NCBI GenBank assembly: GCA_013339895.1
Contig: JABACO010000004.1
Span: 12,778,313-12,842,312, forward strand
Length of the DNA: 64,000 bases
Source of the DNA: Ephydatia muelleri
Taxonomy: Eukaryota > Porifera > Demospongiae > Spongillida > Spongillidae
Direction of reading: 5' to 3'
Notes under the pieces: generated by a model
What the model saw: the letters and a program-made list of their open reading frames with translations, nothing else
Database searches by the model: none
What the model was told of the DNA's origin: nothing
Translations under genes and position numbers: made by a program
In this document: in pieces, positions 47,021 through 61,000 of the stretch
Layout: every line of letters begins with the position of its first letter
Numbering within the stretch: the stretch's first letter is position 1

Positions 47021-47350
47021 TTATTGGAGGCGCTGATTCCTGGTTTGCGCTAAGCTTTGAAGGGCAGCAGTTACCGGAGTCGTAGTGAAATCTAACACTA
47101 GTCCGTGCAATTGCAGAAAATCTGTGCCCAATATTACGGGGGTGATCAAGTCTTTCACTACAACAAAATCGTGGAGTTTCTCGAGTGTTCCGAGTCGCAC
47201 TGTCGCTTTTACGTACCCTAAAATGGGCAGGCTCTCTCCCGCAGCCGTTACAAGCCGTATCTCTTGTCTTGGTTGCGTCCGCACTACTCCTGTAGCCTTT
47301 TGAGCCAATTCCTGTCTGAGGAGGGACACGGATGATCCCGAGTCCAACAT
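47021..47350 (-). pseudogene. Ty3/gypsy aspartic protease
   Basis: This shows the protease active site LDSGSSVSLL. The flap-side part follows (RLVTAAGESLPILG), then the second conserved segment (VILGTDFLQLHGLVLD). It follows the zinc knuckle after a frame change and precedes the reverse transcriptase after another. Confidence 0.9.
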
Positions 47351-47416
47351 TATTTCGGCCGCTGTGCGTAGCTATCTTACTTTTTACTGCTGCTACTAAA
47401 ATTACTTTGGAGGGGC

Positions 47417-48738
47417 TTACTGGGTGTCGGGGTCCCGAGCAGGCGCCCCGTTGGAGATTTTCTGGTGACAATACCTTGCTATGTGACCCCGTCTACCGCA
47501 ATTGAAGCAAATGATAGCGGTATTTCTTTCTACTCTTCCCGCTTGTCTCGAATTGTTTCCGCCTCGCCTACGACTAGTTTCAACCTGTTCTGACAGGGCT
47601 GCCACCTGTTGGGTAAGTCTATATCTATGCTCGCAGCCATCGCTTGTTCATTTTCATTCGTCGACCATCCTAAAGGTTAATTGATGTTGATCCTCCAAAG
47701 ATAATAATTATGCGTTACACCAAGCTCCTTCGTTTCCCCTGCAGCGCGCAGCTCTCTGCTCACCCTCAACGGCTATTCTGCAATGAACTGATGAAGGTCC
47801 ATGCCAGTAGCTGGTCGCGTGCCTTTGAGTCGATTTCAGGCATTGCACGAACTATGAGTTTCCTGCGGTCGTGGCTAAAGACTAGTCTCGTACCCAGACC
47901 CAAATGTACGTAAGCATTATCGCATAATACAGCGTACATAGGGTCTGGCCAACAAAGTTGTTCTTGAAATGTAATTGGAATGTTCGATTTTGGGTTGTCA
48001 TAGCAACGGCTACGTCATCACGATGGTTTGCTTTTGTGTGTCTGTCTTTGCTTAAGCTACGTAGAGAAAAGGCTACCACCGCAATGATAGTCTCAGAGTG
48101 GTGAACGCGATGGGCTGGAAAGCGATTCACGACAGATTTTAGACGTACTTCGTAATGAGTCCTTCCATATTGAAATGGCTTTACCTTCGTTTTAGACACG
48201 TGTCCATATATCACAACCTTAGCCGCGCACGCACGATCAAGCACCAGGCTCCTCTCTGTAGTGTTGAATGCTATTGAAATCTAATTAACGTGACGTCACG
48301 CGAACTCTCGATTCTGATTGGAGCGCCAACATTTCGGCGCACCAGAACAACTTCGATCGACGCGCCAGACCGATGCTGTACTGTAAGCGATAATCATCGT
48401 TACGTACATTTGGGTCTGGGTACGAGACGGCTAAAGACTCTCCCGGTAGTAATTTCCTGGCGTGAAATTTGTCCAAGAGCGTAATGGCGATCGGCATGAG
48501 CCCGTCGATATAAGTTGCTTCTTTGCCGTCTCGTAGTTCTTCTTATAGTTTCTTCCGCGAGGTCTAGCTATGCTGCCAGTGCTTCGCCCTCCAGTAGTGT
48601 TGGCACTTTTACTGCCTTCACTTCATCCTCCCACTTATTCGCATCACTACACAGATCAAATCGCTGGAACCACTCTACAACATCTCCTGAAGAAAAGGGG
48701 TTTGGAATGCTGACATGACTGCCCGCTGTCACAGCCAT
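47417..48738 (-). pseudogene. Ty3/gypsy gag (interrupted)
   Basis: The frame from 48738 starts MAVTAGSHVSIPNPFSSGD and continues VVEWFQRFDLCSDANKWEDE, a typical capsid N-terminus of this group. It contains an in-frame TAG about 56 codons in, where a tryptophan codon is expected. 47884-48428 is foreign DNA. The 3' end has a CCHC zinc knuckle (CFNCGRRGHIARYC) at about 47505-47465. Confidence 0.85.
47884..48428. mobile_element. 0.54-kb transposon with perfect 28-bp inverted ends and 11-bp target duplication
   Basis: The left end GTCTCGTACCCAGACCCAAA and the right end are perfect inverses over at least 28 bases. GGCTAAAGACT occurs directly before (47873-47883) and after (48429-48439), so the target duplication is 11 bp. 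Such lengths are typical of Mutator-like (MULE) insertions at 9-11 bp. There is no transposase, so it is non-autonomous. It sits inside gag of the Ty3/gypsy element and so is younger than that insertion. Confidence 0.9.
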
Positions 48739-48916
48739 TTTCTGCTACCACTGTAATTGAACTGGCTTTATCACAATGCCAATCCCCAATACACAGTGTG
48801 CCTATATATATATCAAGTCCAAATGTACATCCCGTTTGCCCTGCTCTATTGACACTTCCTAATTACTGCGTTCCATTCAGTAGAGTTCATCCTCTCCATT
48901 CATGAGGTCCCCGAGG

Positions 48917-51900
48917 TTACACCTGCATGGAGGTGAAAGAACACCAAAGTTAAGCACAATTTAATAAATGATAACTCACGACCGGTTTGTTTGAAGACTT
49001 CGCAGGGTCCATAAAACATCTATGGACCCTGCATACCTTCATGAAGGTAAAAGAACTAGGCAGTAAATAACCTAATAATCATAAACTAATGGGCAACTAG
49101 CCAAACTTGAAGAAAGATTTGCTACAAATCCTAGCAGAATCCAAGGAGAGTCTACCCACTCCCTGGACACTGGCAAGATTCCTAGCAAAACTTTCCACTT
49201 TATCCTGACTATTTATGAGTCCTTGAATGACGAGAATGATTTTAAAACCATGCTAATATGCAGCTACCAAAGAGCAGGTAGACACTCAATGGAAGCTGTA
49301 TGTCAGCATGAAGGTAAAATAACCCCCGAAATTCAAGGCCACAAATAACCAAGAGGCTCTAATAAGAAAAATAGGACTTACTTACAATTGCGTATATGGT
49401 TGCTGGAAGTAGTTTTCGCAGGTTCCATCTTCAATGGAACCTGCATACCTGCATGGAGGTGAAAGAACACCAAAGTTAAGCGCAATTTAATAAACATTAA
49501 CTCACGACCGGTTTGCTTGAAGGCTTCGCAGGGTCGTAACCTGCATACCTGCATGGAGGTGAAAGAACACCAAAGTTAAGCACAATTTAATAAACATTAA
49601 CTCACGACCGGTTTGCTTGAAGGCTTCGCAGGGTCGTAACCTGCATACCTGCATGGAGGTGAAAGAACACCAAAGTTAAGCACAATTTAATAAATGATAA
49701 CTCACGACCGGTTTGCTTGAAGGCTTCGCAGGGTCATAACCTGCATGCCTGCATGGAGGTGAAAGAACACCAAAGTTAAGCACAATTTAATCAACGATAA
49801 CTCACGACCGGTTTGCTTGAAGACTTCGCAGGGTCCATAAAACATCTATGGACCCTGCATACCTTCATGAAGGTAAAAGAACTGGGCAGTAAATAACCTA
49901 ATCATCATAACCTAATGGGCAACTTGCCAAACTTGAAGAAAGATTTGCTACAAATCCTAGCAGAATCCAAGGAGTGTCTACCCACTCCCTGGACACTGGC
50001 AAGATTCCTAGCATAACCTTCCACTTTATCCTGATTATTTATGAGTCCTTGAATGACGAGAATGATTTTAAAACCATGCTAATATGCAGCTACCAAAGAG
50101 CGGGTAGACACTCAATGGAAGCTGTATGTCAGCATGAAGGTAAAATAACTCCCGAAATTCTAGGCCACAAACAACCAAGAGGCTCTAATAAGAAAAAGAG
50201 GACTTACAATTGCGTATATGGTTGCTGGAAGTAGTTTTCGCAGGTTCCATCTTCAATGGAACCTGCATACCTGCATGGAGGTGAAAGAACACCAAAGTTA
50301 AGCACAATTTAATAAATGATAACTCACGACCGGTTTGCTTCAAGGCTTCGCAGGGTCGTAACCTGCATACCTGCATGGAGGTGAAAGAACACCAAAGTTA
50401 AGCACAATTTAATGATAACTCACGACCGGTTTGCTTGAAGACTTCACAGGGTCCATAAAACATCTATGGACCCTGCATACCTTCATGAAGGTAAAAGAAC
50501 TAGGCAGTAAATAACCTAATAATCATAAACTAATGGGCAACTAGCCAAACTTGAAGAAAGATTTGCTGCAAATCCTAGCAGAATCCAAGGAGTGTCTACC
50601 CACTCCCTGGACACTGGCAAGATTCCTAGCAAAACTTTCCACTTTATCCTGACTATTTATGAGTCCTTGAATGACGAGAATGATTTTAAAACCATGCTAA
50701 TATGCAGCTACCAAAGAGCAGGTAGACACTCAATGGAAGCTGTATGTCAGCATGAAGGTAAAATAACTCCCGAAATTCAAGGCCACAAATAACCAGGAGG
50801 CTCTAATAAGAAAAAGAGTACTTACAATTGCGTATATGGTTTCTGGAAGTAGTCTTCACAGGTTCCATCTTCAATGGAAACTGCATACCTGCATGGAGGT
50901 GAAAGAACACCAAAGTTAAGCACAATTTAATAAATGATAACTCACGACCGGTTTGCTTGAAGGCTTCGCAGGGTCGTAACCTGCATACCTGCATGGAGGT
51001 GAAAGAACACCAAAGTTAAGCACAATTTAATGAATGATAACTCACGACCTGTTTGCTTGAAGGCTTCGCAGGGTCGTAACCTGCATACCTGCATGGAGGT
51101 GAAAGAACACCAAAGTTAAGCACAATTTAATGATAACTCACGACCGGTTTGCTTGAAGACTTCACAGGGTCCATACAACATCTATGGACCCTGCATACCT
51201 TCATGAAGGTAAAAGAACTAGGCAGTAAATAACCTAATAATCATAAACTAATGGGCAACTAGCCAAACTTGAAGAAAGATTTGCTGCAAATCCTAGCAGA
51301 ATCCAAGGAGTGTCTACCCACTCCCTGGACACTGGCAAGATTACTAGCAAAACTTTCCACTTTATCCTGACTATTTATGAGTCCTTGAATGACGAGAATG
51401 ATTTTAAAACCATGCTAATATGCAGCTACTAAAGAGCGGGTAGACACTCAATGGAAGCTGTATGTCAGCATGAAGGTAAAATAACTCCCGAAATTCAAGG
51501 CCACAAATAACCAAGAGGCTCTAATAAGAAAAAGAGGACTTACAATTGCGTAAATGGTTGCTGGAAGTAGTTTTCGCAGGTTCCATCTTCAATGGAACCT
51601 GCATACCTGCATGGAGGTGAAAGAACACCAAAGTTAAGCGCAATTTAATAAATGATAACTCACGACCGGTTTGCTTGAAGGCTTCGCAGGGTCGTAACCT
51701 GCATACCTGCATGGAGGTGAAAGAACACCAAAGTTAAGCGCAATTTAATAAATGATAACTCACGACCGGTTTGCTTGAAGGCTTCGCAGGGTCGTAACCT
51801 GCATACCTGCATGGAGGTGAAAGAACACCAAAGTTAAGCGCAATTTAATAAATGATAACTCACGACCGGTTTGCTTGAAGGCTTCGCAGGGTCGTAACCT

Positions 51901-54900
51901 GCATACCTGCATGGAGGTGAAAGAACACCAAAGTTAAGCGCAATTTAATAAATGATAACTCACGACCGGTTTGCTTGAAGGCTTCGCAGGGTCGTAACCT
52001 GCATACCTGCATGGAGGTGAAAGAACACCAAAGTTAAGCACAATTTAATAAATGATAACTCACGACCGGTTTGCTTGAAGGCTTCGCAGGGTCGTAACCT
52101 GCATGCCTGCAAGAACACCAAACTTAAGCACAATTTAATGATAACTCACGACCGGTTTGCTTGAAGACTTCGCAGGGTCCATAAAACATCTATGGACCCT
52201 GCATACCTTCATGAAAGTAAAAGAACTAGGCAGTAAATAACCTAATAATCATAACCTAATGGGCAACTAGCCAAACTTGAAGAAAGATTTGCTACAAATC
52301 CTAGCAGAATCCAAGGAGTGTCTACCCACTCCCTGGACACTGGCAAGATTCCTAGCATAACCTTCCACTTTATCCTGATTATTTATGAGTCCTTGAATGA
52401 CGAGAATGATTTTAAAACCATGCTAATATGCAGCTACCAAAGAGCAGGTAGACACTCAATGGAAGCTGTATGTCAGCATGAAGGTAAAATAACTCCCGAA
52501 ATTCTAGGCCACAAACTACCAAGAGGCTCTAATAAGAAAAAGAGGACTTACAATTGCGTATATGGTTGCTGGAAGTAGTTTTCGCAGGTTCCATCTTCAA
52601 TGGAACCTGCATACCTGCATGGAGGTGAAAGAACACCAAAGTTAAGCACAATTTAATAAACAATAACTCACGACCGGTTTGCTTGAAGGCTTCGCAGGGT
52701 CGTAACCTGCATACCTGCATGGAGGTGAAAGAACACCAAAGTTAAGCACAATTTAATAAACATTAACTCACGACCGGTTTGCTTGAAGGCTTCGCAGGGT
52801 CGTAACCTGCATACCTGCATGGAGGTGAAAGAACACCAAAGTTAAGCACAATTTAATAAATGATAACTCACGACCGGTTTGCTTGAAGACTTCGCAGGGT
52901 CCATAAAACATCTATGGACCCTGCATACCTTCATGAAGGTAAAAGAACTAGGCAGTAAATAACCTAATAATCATAAACTAATGGGCAACTAGCCAAACTT
53001 GAAGAAAGATTTGCTACAAATCCTAGCAGAATCCAAGGAGAGTCTACCCACTCCCTGGACACTGGCAAGATTCCTAGCAAAACTTTCCACTTTATCCTGA
53101 CTATTTATGAGTCCTTGAATGACGAGAATGATTTTAAAACCATGCTAATATGCAGCTACCAAAGAGCAGGTAGACACTCAATGGAAGCTGTATGTCAGCA
53201 TGAAGGTAAAATAACTCCCGAAATTCAAGGCCACAAATAACCAAGAGGCTCTAATAAGAAAACTAGGACTTACTTACAATTGCGTAAATGGTTGCTGGAA
53301 GTAGTTTTCACAGGTTCCATCTTCAATGGAACCTGCATACCTGCATGGAGGTGAAAGAACACCAAAGTTAAGCACAATTTAATAAACATTAACTCACGAC
53401 CGGTTTGCTTCAAGGCTTCGCAGGGTCGTAACCTGCATACCTGCATGGAGGTGAAAGAACACCAAAGTTAAGCACAATTTAATAAACATTAACTCACGAC
53501 CGGTTTGCTTGAAGGCTTCGCAGGGTCGTAACCTGCATACCTGCATGGAGGTGAAAGAACACCAAAGTTAAGCACAATTTAATAAATGATAACTCACGAC
53601 CGGTTTGCTTGAAGGCTTCGCAGGGTCATAACCTGCATGCCTGCATGGAGGTGAAAGAACACCAAAGTTAAGCACAATTTAATAAATGATAACTCACGAC
53701 CGGTTTGCTTGAAGACTTCGCAGGGTCCATAAAACATCTATGGACCCTGCATACCTTCATGAAGGTAAAAGAACTGGGCAGTAAATAACCTAATCATCAT
53801 AACCTAATGGGCAACTTGCCAAACTTGAAGAAAGATTTGCTACAAATCCTAGCAGAATCCAAGGAGTGTCTACCCACTCCCTGGACACTGGCAAGATTCC
53901 TAGCATAACCTTCCACTTTATCCTGATTATTTATGAGTCCTTGAATGACGAGAATGATTTTAAAACCATGCTAATATGCAGCTACCAAAGAGCGGGTAGA
54001 CACTCAATGGAAGCTGTATGTCAGCATGAAGGTAAAATAACTCCCGAAATTCTAGGCCACAAACAACCAAGAGGCTCTAATAAGAAAAAGAGGACTTACA
54101 ATTGCGTATATGGTTGCTGGAAGTAGTTTTCGCAGGTTCCATCTTCAATGGAACCTGCATACCTGCATGGAGGTGAAAGAACACCAAAGTTAAGCACAAT
54201 TTAATAAACATTAACTCACGACCGGTTTGCTTGAAGGCTTCGCAGGGTCGTAACCTGCATACCTGCATGGAGGTGAAAGAACACCAAAGTTAAGCACAAT
54301 TTAATAAACATTAACTCACGACCGGTTTGCTTGAAGGCTTCGCAGGGTCGTAACCTGCATACCTGCATGGAGGTGAAAGAACACCAAAGTTAAGCACAAT
54401 TTAATAAATGATAACTCACGACCGGTTTGCTTGAAGGCTTCGCAGGGTCATAACCTGCATGCCTGCATGGAGGTGAAAGAACACCAAAGTTAAGCACAAT
54501 TTAATAAATGATAACTCACGACCGGTTTGCTTGAAGACTTCGCAGGGTCCATAAAACATCTATGGACCCTGCATACCTTCATGAAGGTAAAAGAACTAGG
54601 CAGTATATAACCTAATAATCATAAACTAATGGGCAACTAGCCAAACTTGAAGAAAGATTTGCTACAAATCCTAGCAGAATCCAAGGAGTGTCTACCCACT
54701 CCCTGGACACTGGCAAGATTCCTAGCAAAACTTTCCACTTTATCCTGACTATTTATGAGTCCTTGAATGACGAGAATGATTTTAAAACCATGCTAATATG
54801 CAGCTACCAAAGAGCAGGTAGACACTCAATGGAAGCTGTATGTCAGCATGAAGGTAAAATAACTCCCGAAATTCATGGCCACAAGTAACCAAGAGGCTCT

Positions 54901-55830
54901 AATAAGAAAAAGAGGACTTACAATTGCGTATATGGTTGCTGGAAGTAGTTTTCGCAGGTTCCGTCTTCAATGGAACCTGCATACCTGCATGGTGGTGAAA
55001 GAACACCAAAGTTAAGCACAATTTAATGAACAATAACTCACGACCGGTTTGCTTGAAGACTTCGCAGGGTCGTAACCTGCATACCTGCATGGAGGTGAAA
55101 GAACACCAAAGTTAAGCACAATTTAATAAACGATAACTCACGACCGGTTTGCTTGAAGACTTCGCAGGGTCGTAACCTGCATACCTGCATGTAGGTGAAA
55201 GAACACGAAAGTTAAGCACAATTTAATAAATGATAACTCACGACCGGTTTGCTTGAAGGCTTCGCAGGGTCGTAATCTGCTTACCTGCATTGAGGTGACA
55301 GAAAACCAAAGTTAAGCACAATTTAATAAACGATAACTCACGACCGGTTTGCTTGAAGACTTCGCAGGGTCCATACAACATCTATGGACCCTGCATACCT
55401 TCATGAAGGTAAAAGAACTAGGCAGTAAATAACCTAATCATCATAACCTAATGGGCAACTAGCCAAGCTTGAAGAAAGATTTGCTACAAATCCTAACAGA
55501 ATCCAAGGAGTGTCTACCCACTCCCTGGACCTGCAAAGACTTCTAGCATAACTTTCTTATTTATCCTGATTACTTACGAGTCCTTGAATGACGGGAATAA
55601 TTTTAAAATCATGCTTGCATGCAGCTAACAAAGAGCGGGTAGACACTCAATGGAAGCTGCATGTCAGCATGAAGGTAAAATTACTCCCGAAATTCAAGGC
55701 CGCAATTAACCAAGAGGCTCTAATAAGAATAAGAGGACTTACCATTGAGTATATAGTAGCTGGAAGTACTCTTCACAGGTTCCATCTGCAATGGAACCGC
55801 ATAGGTGTGAAGGTTAAAGTACTCGGATAA
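48917..55830. repeat. Modular double-hairpin array (100-bp and about 420-bp modules)
   Basis: Nearly 7 kb of tandem modules. Each module opens with a hairpin (CAGG...CCTG) followed by a second palindrome (ACCTTCATGAAGGT or ACCTGCATGGAGGT) and AAAGAAC. The long module has GGGTCCATA/TATGGACCC as first stem. Its copies start at 49003, 49829, 50447, 51165, 52173, 52895, 53721, 54543 and 55365. The medium module has GGTTCCAT/ATGGAACC. The short 100-bp module has only a weak stem. Spacings between long modules (826, 618, 718, 1008, 722, 826, 822, 822) differ in steps of about 100, the short module length. Confidence 0.93.
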
Positions 55831-58089
55831 TCAGTAGATAAATGAAATATCAGTAATGCCTCAGGACCAACTTGCTAGAATTTGAACCAAATATAAATAG
55901 ATTTATTGCAATCCTACAAACAAATTGATTTCACAACCAAGATTGATAATTATACTTTAATAACAAAGACGATCTATTTATTTGCAATGAAATGATGAGT
56001 AAGATAAGACTTATTTCGAGAAAACAGTTGCTAGAAGTAACCTTGTGGATTGAGCCGGATGAGTTGCATTGGGACTTCGCAATTGCAAGTCAATATAGTC
56101 CCCACTGGTATGATCAGTGCGAGGTCTTGTGGCAATTATATAACTACATGTATTAATTTAGCATGTAACAGACCCAGATATCTCCTGCTGTGGAACGAGA
56201 TAAGTTTGACGGCTGCCACCGCTTGATAGTGTCGGCGAGATTATTGAAGCATACGTGTGAAGCTTTCACGGACCTCATGCAAGTACCTCTCGCTCGAATT
56301 AAACACCACAGCTTGAGCCTTCGAACACAAATGTCGCCAAGTAGCAAACTTTCTGTACTAGGAGATATCAAAGATGAAGCTACGACACAGTATATTCCAG
56401 TTCAGGTTATGCTACGAAGCTACAAAGCTGGAGACGCTCAGTTAGAAGGCTAGAATTCGTGATCCCTATGCGTCGGCCGGTCCGATCTATCATGTGAAGA
56501 TGTATGCATGTAACTAAATATAGTACAAACTTACGCATCTAAATCTAAATTGCAGCAGCGCAGTAATTATAAATGTGATTGTCATAAACTAATGGGGAAC
56601 TCACCAAACGGAAAGATTTGCTACAAATCAAGATTTGCTACAAATCTTAGCAGAATCCAAGGAATGTCTACCCACTCCCTGGACACTGGCAAGATTCCTA
56701 GCAAAACTTTCCACCTTATCCTGACTACTTATGAGTCCTTGAATGACGGGAATGATTTTAAAACCATGCTGGCATCCAGCTACCAAACAGAAGGGAGACA
56801 CTCAATGGATGCTGCATGTCAGCATGAAGATACAGTAACCACCGAAATTCAAGACCGCAAATAAACAACAAACTTGAATAAGTTAAAGTAAATTGCAGTA
56901 GCATAGTAATTATAAATGTAGAAGTATTATACGTGATTATGTTGCATGCATACACAGACACTTAACAGCGGCAGTGATCTTTCTTTTCTTTTTCACTCCT
57001 GGATTCATCTCAGGCCACAAATAACCAGGAGACGTTAATAAGTAAATAAGGACCTACCGTGATACAATAGTTGCTGGGAGTATAGCCTTCACTAGTTCCA
57101 TTGAAGATGGAACCTTCATTGCATGTTCAATGATACCTGCATTAAATTAAAAACCAGGAACTTGCTGAAATCAATTTTAAAACCATGGTGGCATGCAGCT
57201 ATCAAAGAGAAGAGTAGACACTCAATGGAAGCTGCATGTCAGTATGACGATAAAATAACTCCCGAAATTCAAGACCACAAATAACCAAACCCAAATTAAA
57301 GCACAGTTCAATAAATAGTAACTCACGACAAACTTGCTTGAATACTTTGTAGGGTCATAACCAGTTTACATCGAGGTTAAAGCACTCCAAAATCAAGCAT
57401 AATGCAAGCACACGACTGTCTTGCTTGAAGACTACGCAGGGTGCATACAACATCTATTGACCCTGAATACCTTCATGAAGGTAAAATAACTAGGCAGTAA
57501 ATAACCTAATAATCATAAACTAATGGGCAACTCACCAAATTTGAAGAAAGATTTGCTACAAATCTTAGCAGAATCCAAGGAGTGTCTACCCACTCCTGGA
57601 CACTGGCAAGATTCCTAGCAAAACTTTCCACTTTATCCTGACTACTTATGAGTCCTTGAATGACGAGAATGATTTTAAAACCATGCTGATATGCAGCTAC
57701 CAACGAGCGGGTAGACACTCAATGGAAGCAGTATGTCAGCATGAAGGTAAAATAACTCCCGAAATTCAAGGCCACAAATAACCAAGAGGCTCTAATAAGA
57801 AAAAGAGGACTAACCATTGAGTAAATGGTTGCTGGAAGTAACCTTCACGTGTTCCATCTTCAATGAAACCTGCATACCTCTATGGACGTAAAAGCACTTG
57901 GATAATCAGTAAATACATCAAATGTCAGTGATACCTCAAGACTGACATCCCGACTTCCTTGAATTTTTTCAGTAAAAAAACCAAATATGACGATTCATTG
58001 CAAACCTGCAAGGAGTAAAAACAAATCGTATTCAAATGCAAACATTCATATGACAGGCAAAACATTCCCTTAGTCAAGTCCATTTCCAG
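55831..58089. repeat. Diverged relatives of the double-hairpin array, and flank
   Basis: 56640-56865, 57170-57290 and 57430-57940 carry the long-module sequence (ACCCACTCC, AGTCCTTGAATGACG, TCAGCATGAAG), with the hairpins only partly conserved. 56885-57010 carries a block (TTTCTTTTCTTTTTCACTCC) repeated at 63.4 kb. 56040-56530 is unlike the rest and is unrecognised. Confidence 0.75.
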
Positions 58090-61000
58090 AGCCATCCTGG
58101 CAAGGGATGTGTGTGCACCGCGTGGAAGCTAGCTTCACATTCCTCAGCCGCAGTACAATCGTGTACTACTGGTGTACAGCTCTGCCAAGTCATGCCATAA
58201 GGCATGGCAATATAGGCAAACAAGATGCATACATATGTGAGGCTATACATCAGCAGTACACAGGTGTACTTACACTATTTCTGCGTATCACTGGTGTTGG
58301 CCACACCCCTTCCTGAATGAAGATATTCTTGGCTTCATATTGGATGGATGTACACATGTACAGAGATGGCATCACTGTATTGGCAGACAAGATGCATACA
58401 AATGTGAGGCTATACATCAGCAGTACACAGGTGTGCTTACACTATTTCTGCGTATCACTGGTGTTGGCCACGCTCCTTCCTGAATGAAGATATTTGGCAA
58501 TCTTGGCTCCATATTGGATGGATGTACACATGTACAGAGATGGCATGACTGTATTGGCAGACAAGATGCATACAAATGTGAGGCTATACATCAGCAGTAC
58601 ACAGGTGTGCTTACACTATCTCTGCGTATCACTGGTGTTGGCCATGCCCCTTCCTGAATGAAGATATTGGCTTCATATTGGATGGATGTACACATGTACA
58701 GAGATGGCATGACTGTATTGGCAGACAAGATGCATACAAATGTGAGGCTATACATCAGCAGTACACAGGTGTGCTTACACTATCTTTGCGTATCACTGGT
58801 GTTGGCCACACCCCTTCCTGAATGAAGATATTCTTGGCTCCATATTGGATGGATGTACACATGTACAGAGATGGCATCACTGTATTGGCAGACAAGATGC
58901 ATACAAATGTGAGGCTATACATCAGCAGCACACAGGTGTGCTTACACTATCTTTGCGTATCACTGGTGTTGGCCACACCCCTTCCTGAATGAAGATATTC
59001 TTGGCTCCATATTGGATGGATGTACACATGTACAGAGATGGCATGACTGCATTGGCAGACAAGATGCATACAAATGTGAGGCTATACATTAGCAGTACAC
59101 AGGTGTGCTTACACTATCTCTGCGTATCACTGGTGTTGGCCTTGCCCCTTCCTGAATGAAGATATTGGCTCCATATTGGATGGATGTACACATGTACAGA
59201 GATGGCATGACTGTATTGGCAGACAAGATGCATACAAATGTGAGGCTATACATCAGCAGCACACAGGTGTGCTTACACTATCTTTGCGTATCACTGGTGT
59301 TGGCCACACCCCTTCCTGAATGAAGATATTCTTGGCTCCATATTGGATGGATGTACACATGTGCAGAGATGGCATCACTGTATTGGCAGACAAGATGCAT
59401 ACAAATGTGAGGCTATACATCAGCAGTACACAGGTGTGCTTACACTATCTTTGCGTATCACTGGTGTTGGCCACGCTCCTTCCTGAATGAAGATATTTGG
59501 CAATCTTGGCTCCATATTGGATGGATGTACACATGTACAGAGTGCATGACTGTATTGGCAGACAAAATGCATACAAATGTGAGGCTATACATCAGCAGTA
59601 CACTGGTGTGCTTACACTATTTCTGCGTATCACGGTGTTGGCCACACCCCTTCCTGAATGAAGATATTCTTGGCTCCATATTGGATGGATGTACACATGT
59701 ACAGAGATGGCATCACTGTATTGGCAGACAAGATGCATACAAATGTGAGGCTATACATTAGCAGTACACAAGTGTGCTTACACTATTTCTGCGTATCACT
59801 GGTGTTGGCCACACCCCTTCCTGAATGAAGATATTCTTGGCTCCATATTGGATGGATGTACACATGTACAGAGATGGCATGACTGTATTGGCAGACAAGA
59901 TGCATACAAATGTGAGGCTATACATCAGCAGTACACAGGTGTGCTTACACTATTTCTGCGTATCACTGGTGTTGGCCACACCCCTTCCTGAATGAAGATA
60001 TTCTTGGCTCCATATTGGATGGATGTACACATGTACAGAGATGGCATCACTGTATTGGCAGACAAGATGCATACAAATGTGAGGCTATACATTAGCAGTA
60101 CACAGGTGTGCTTACACTATCTCTGCGTATCACTGGTGTTGGCCACGCCCCTTCCTGAATGAAGATATTGGCTCCATATTGGATGGATGTACACATGTAC
60201 AGAGTGCATGACTGTATTGGCAGACAAGATGCATACAAATGTGAGGCTATACATCAGCAGTACACAGGTGTGCTTACACTATTTCTGCGTGTCACTGGTG
60301 TTGGCCACGCCCCTTCCTGAATGAAGATATTCTTGGCTCCATATTGGATGGATGTACACATGTACAGAGATGGCATGACTGTATTGGCAGACAAGATGCA
60401 TACAAATGTGAGGCTATACATCAGCAGTACACAGGTGTGCTTACACTATCTCTGCGTATCACTGGTCTTGGCCACACCCCTTCCTGAATGAAGATATTCT
60501 TGGCTCCATATTGGATGGATGTACACATGTACAGAGATGGCATCACTGTATTGGCAGACAAGATGCATACAAATGTGAGGCTATACATCAGCAGTACACA
60601 GGTGTGCTTTCACTATCTTTGCGTATCACTGGTGTTGGCCATGCCCCTTCCTGAATGAAGATATTCTTGGCTCCATATTGGATGGATGTACACATGTACA
60701 GAGTGCATGACTGTATTGGCAGACAAGATGCATACAAATGTGAGGCTATACATCAGCAGTACACAGGTGTGCTTACACTATTTCTGCGTATCACTGGTGT
60801 TGGCCACACCCCTTCCTGAATGAAGATATTCTTGGCTCCATATTGGATGGATGTACACATGTACAGAGATGGCATCACTGTATTGGCAGACAAGATGCAT
60901 ACAAATGTGAGGCTATACATTAGCAGTACACAGGTGTGCTTACACTATCTTTGCGTATCACTGGTGTTGGCCACACCCCTTCCTGAATGAAGATATTGGC

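Larger units (their letters stand above)
44100..48750 (-). mobile_element. Ty3/gypsy LTR retrotransposon, near full length but broken
   Basis: On the minus strand, in order: gag with zinc knuckle, protease, reverse transcriptase, RNase H, integrase. This is Ty3/gypsy order. A candidate primer-binding site TGGTAGCAGAAA (48750-48739) lies just before the gag ATG at 48738. Frames are broken at several points, and gag carries an inserted DNA transposon. Paired LTRs were not identified. It is a different, much younger lineage than the decayed copies at 7.6-14.2 kb. Confidence 0.9.

Noticed and set aside
43567..49000. Paired LTRs of the Ty3/gypsy element
   Set aside because: By eye I could not match sequence downstream of integrase with sequence upstream of gag, so LTR borders are not claimed.
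49974..54888. Recurrent 66-86 codon frame (STHSLDTGKIPS...) in every long module
   Set aside because: The frame starts at GTG, not ATG, and ends variably between modules (stop after GHK in some, 20 codons later in others). The opposite strand is also open. Its recurrence is explained by module copying.
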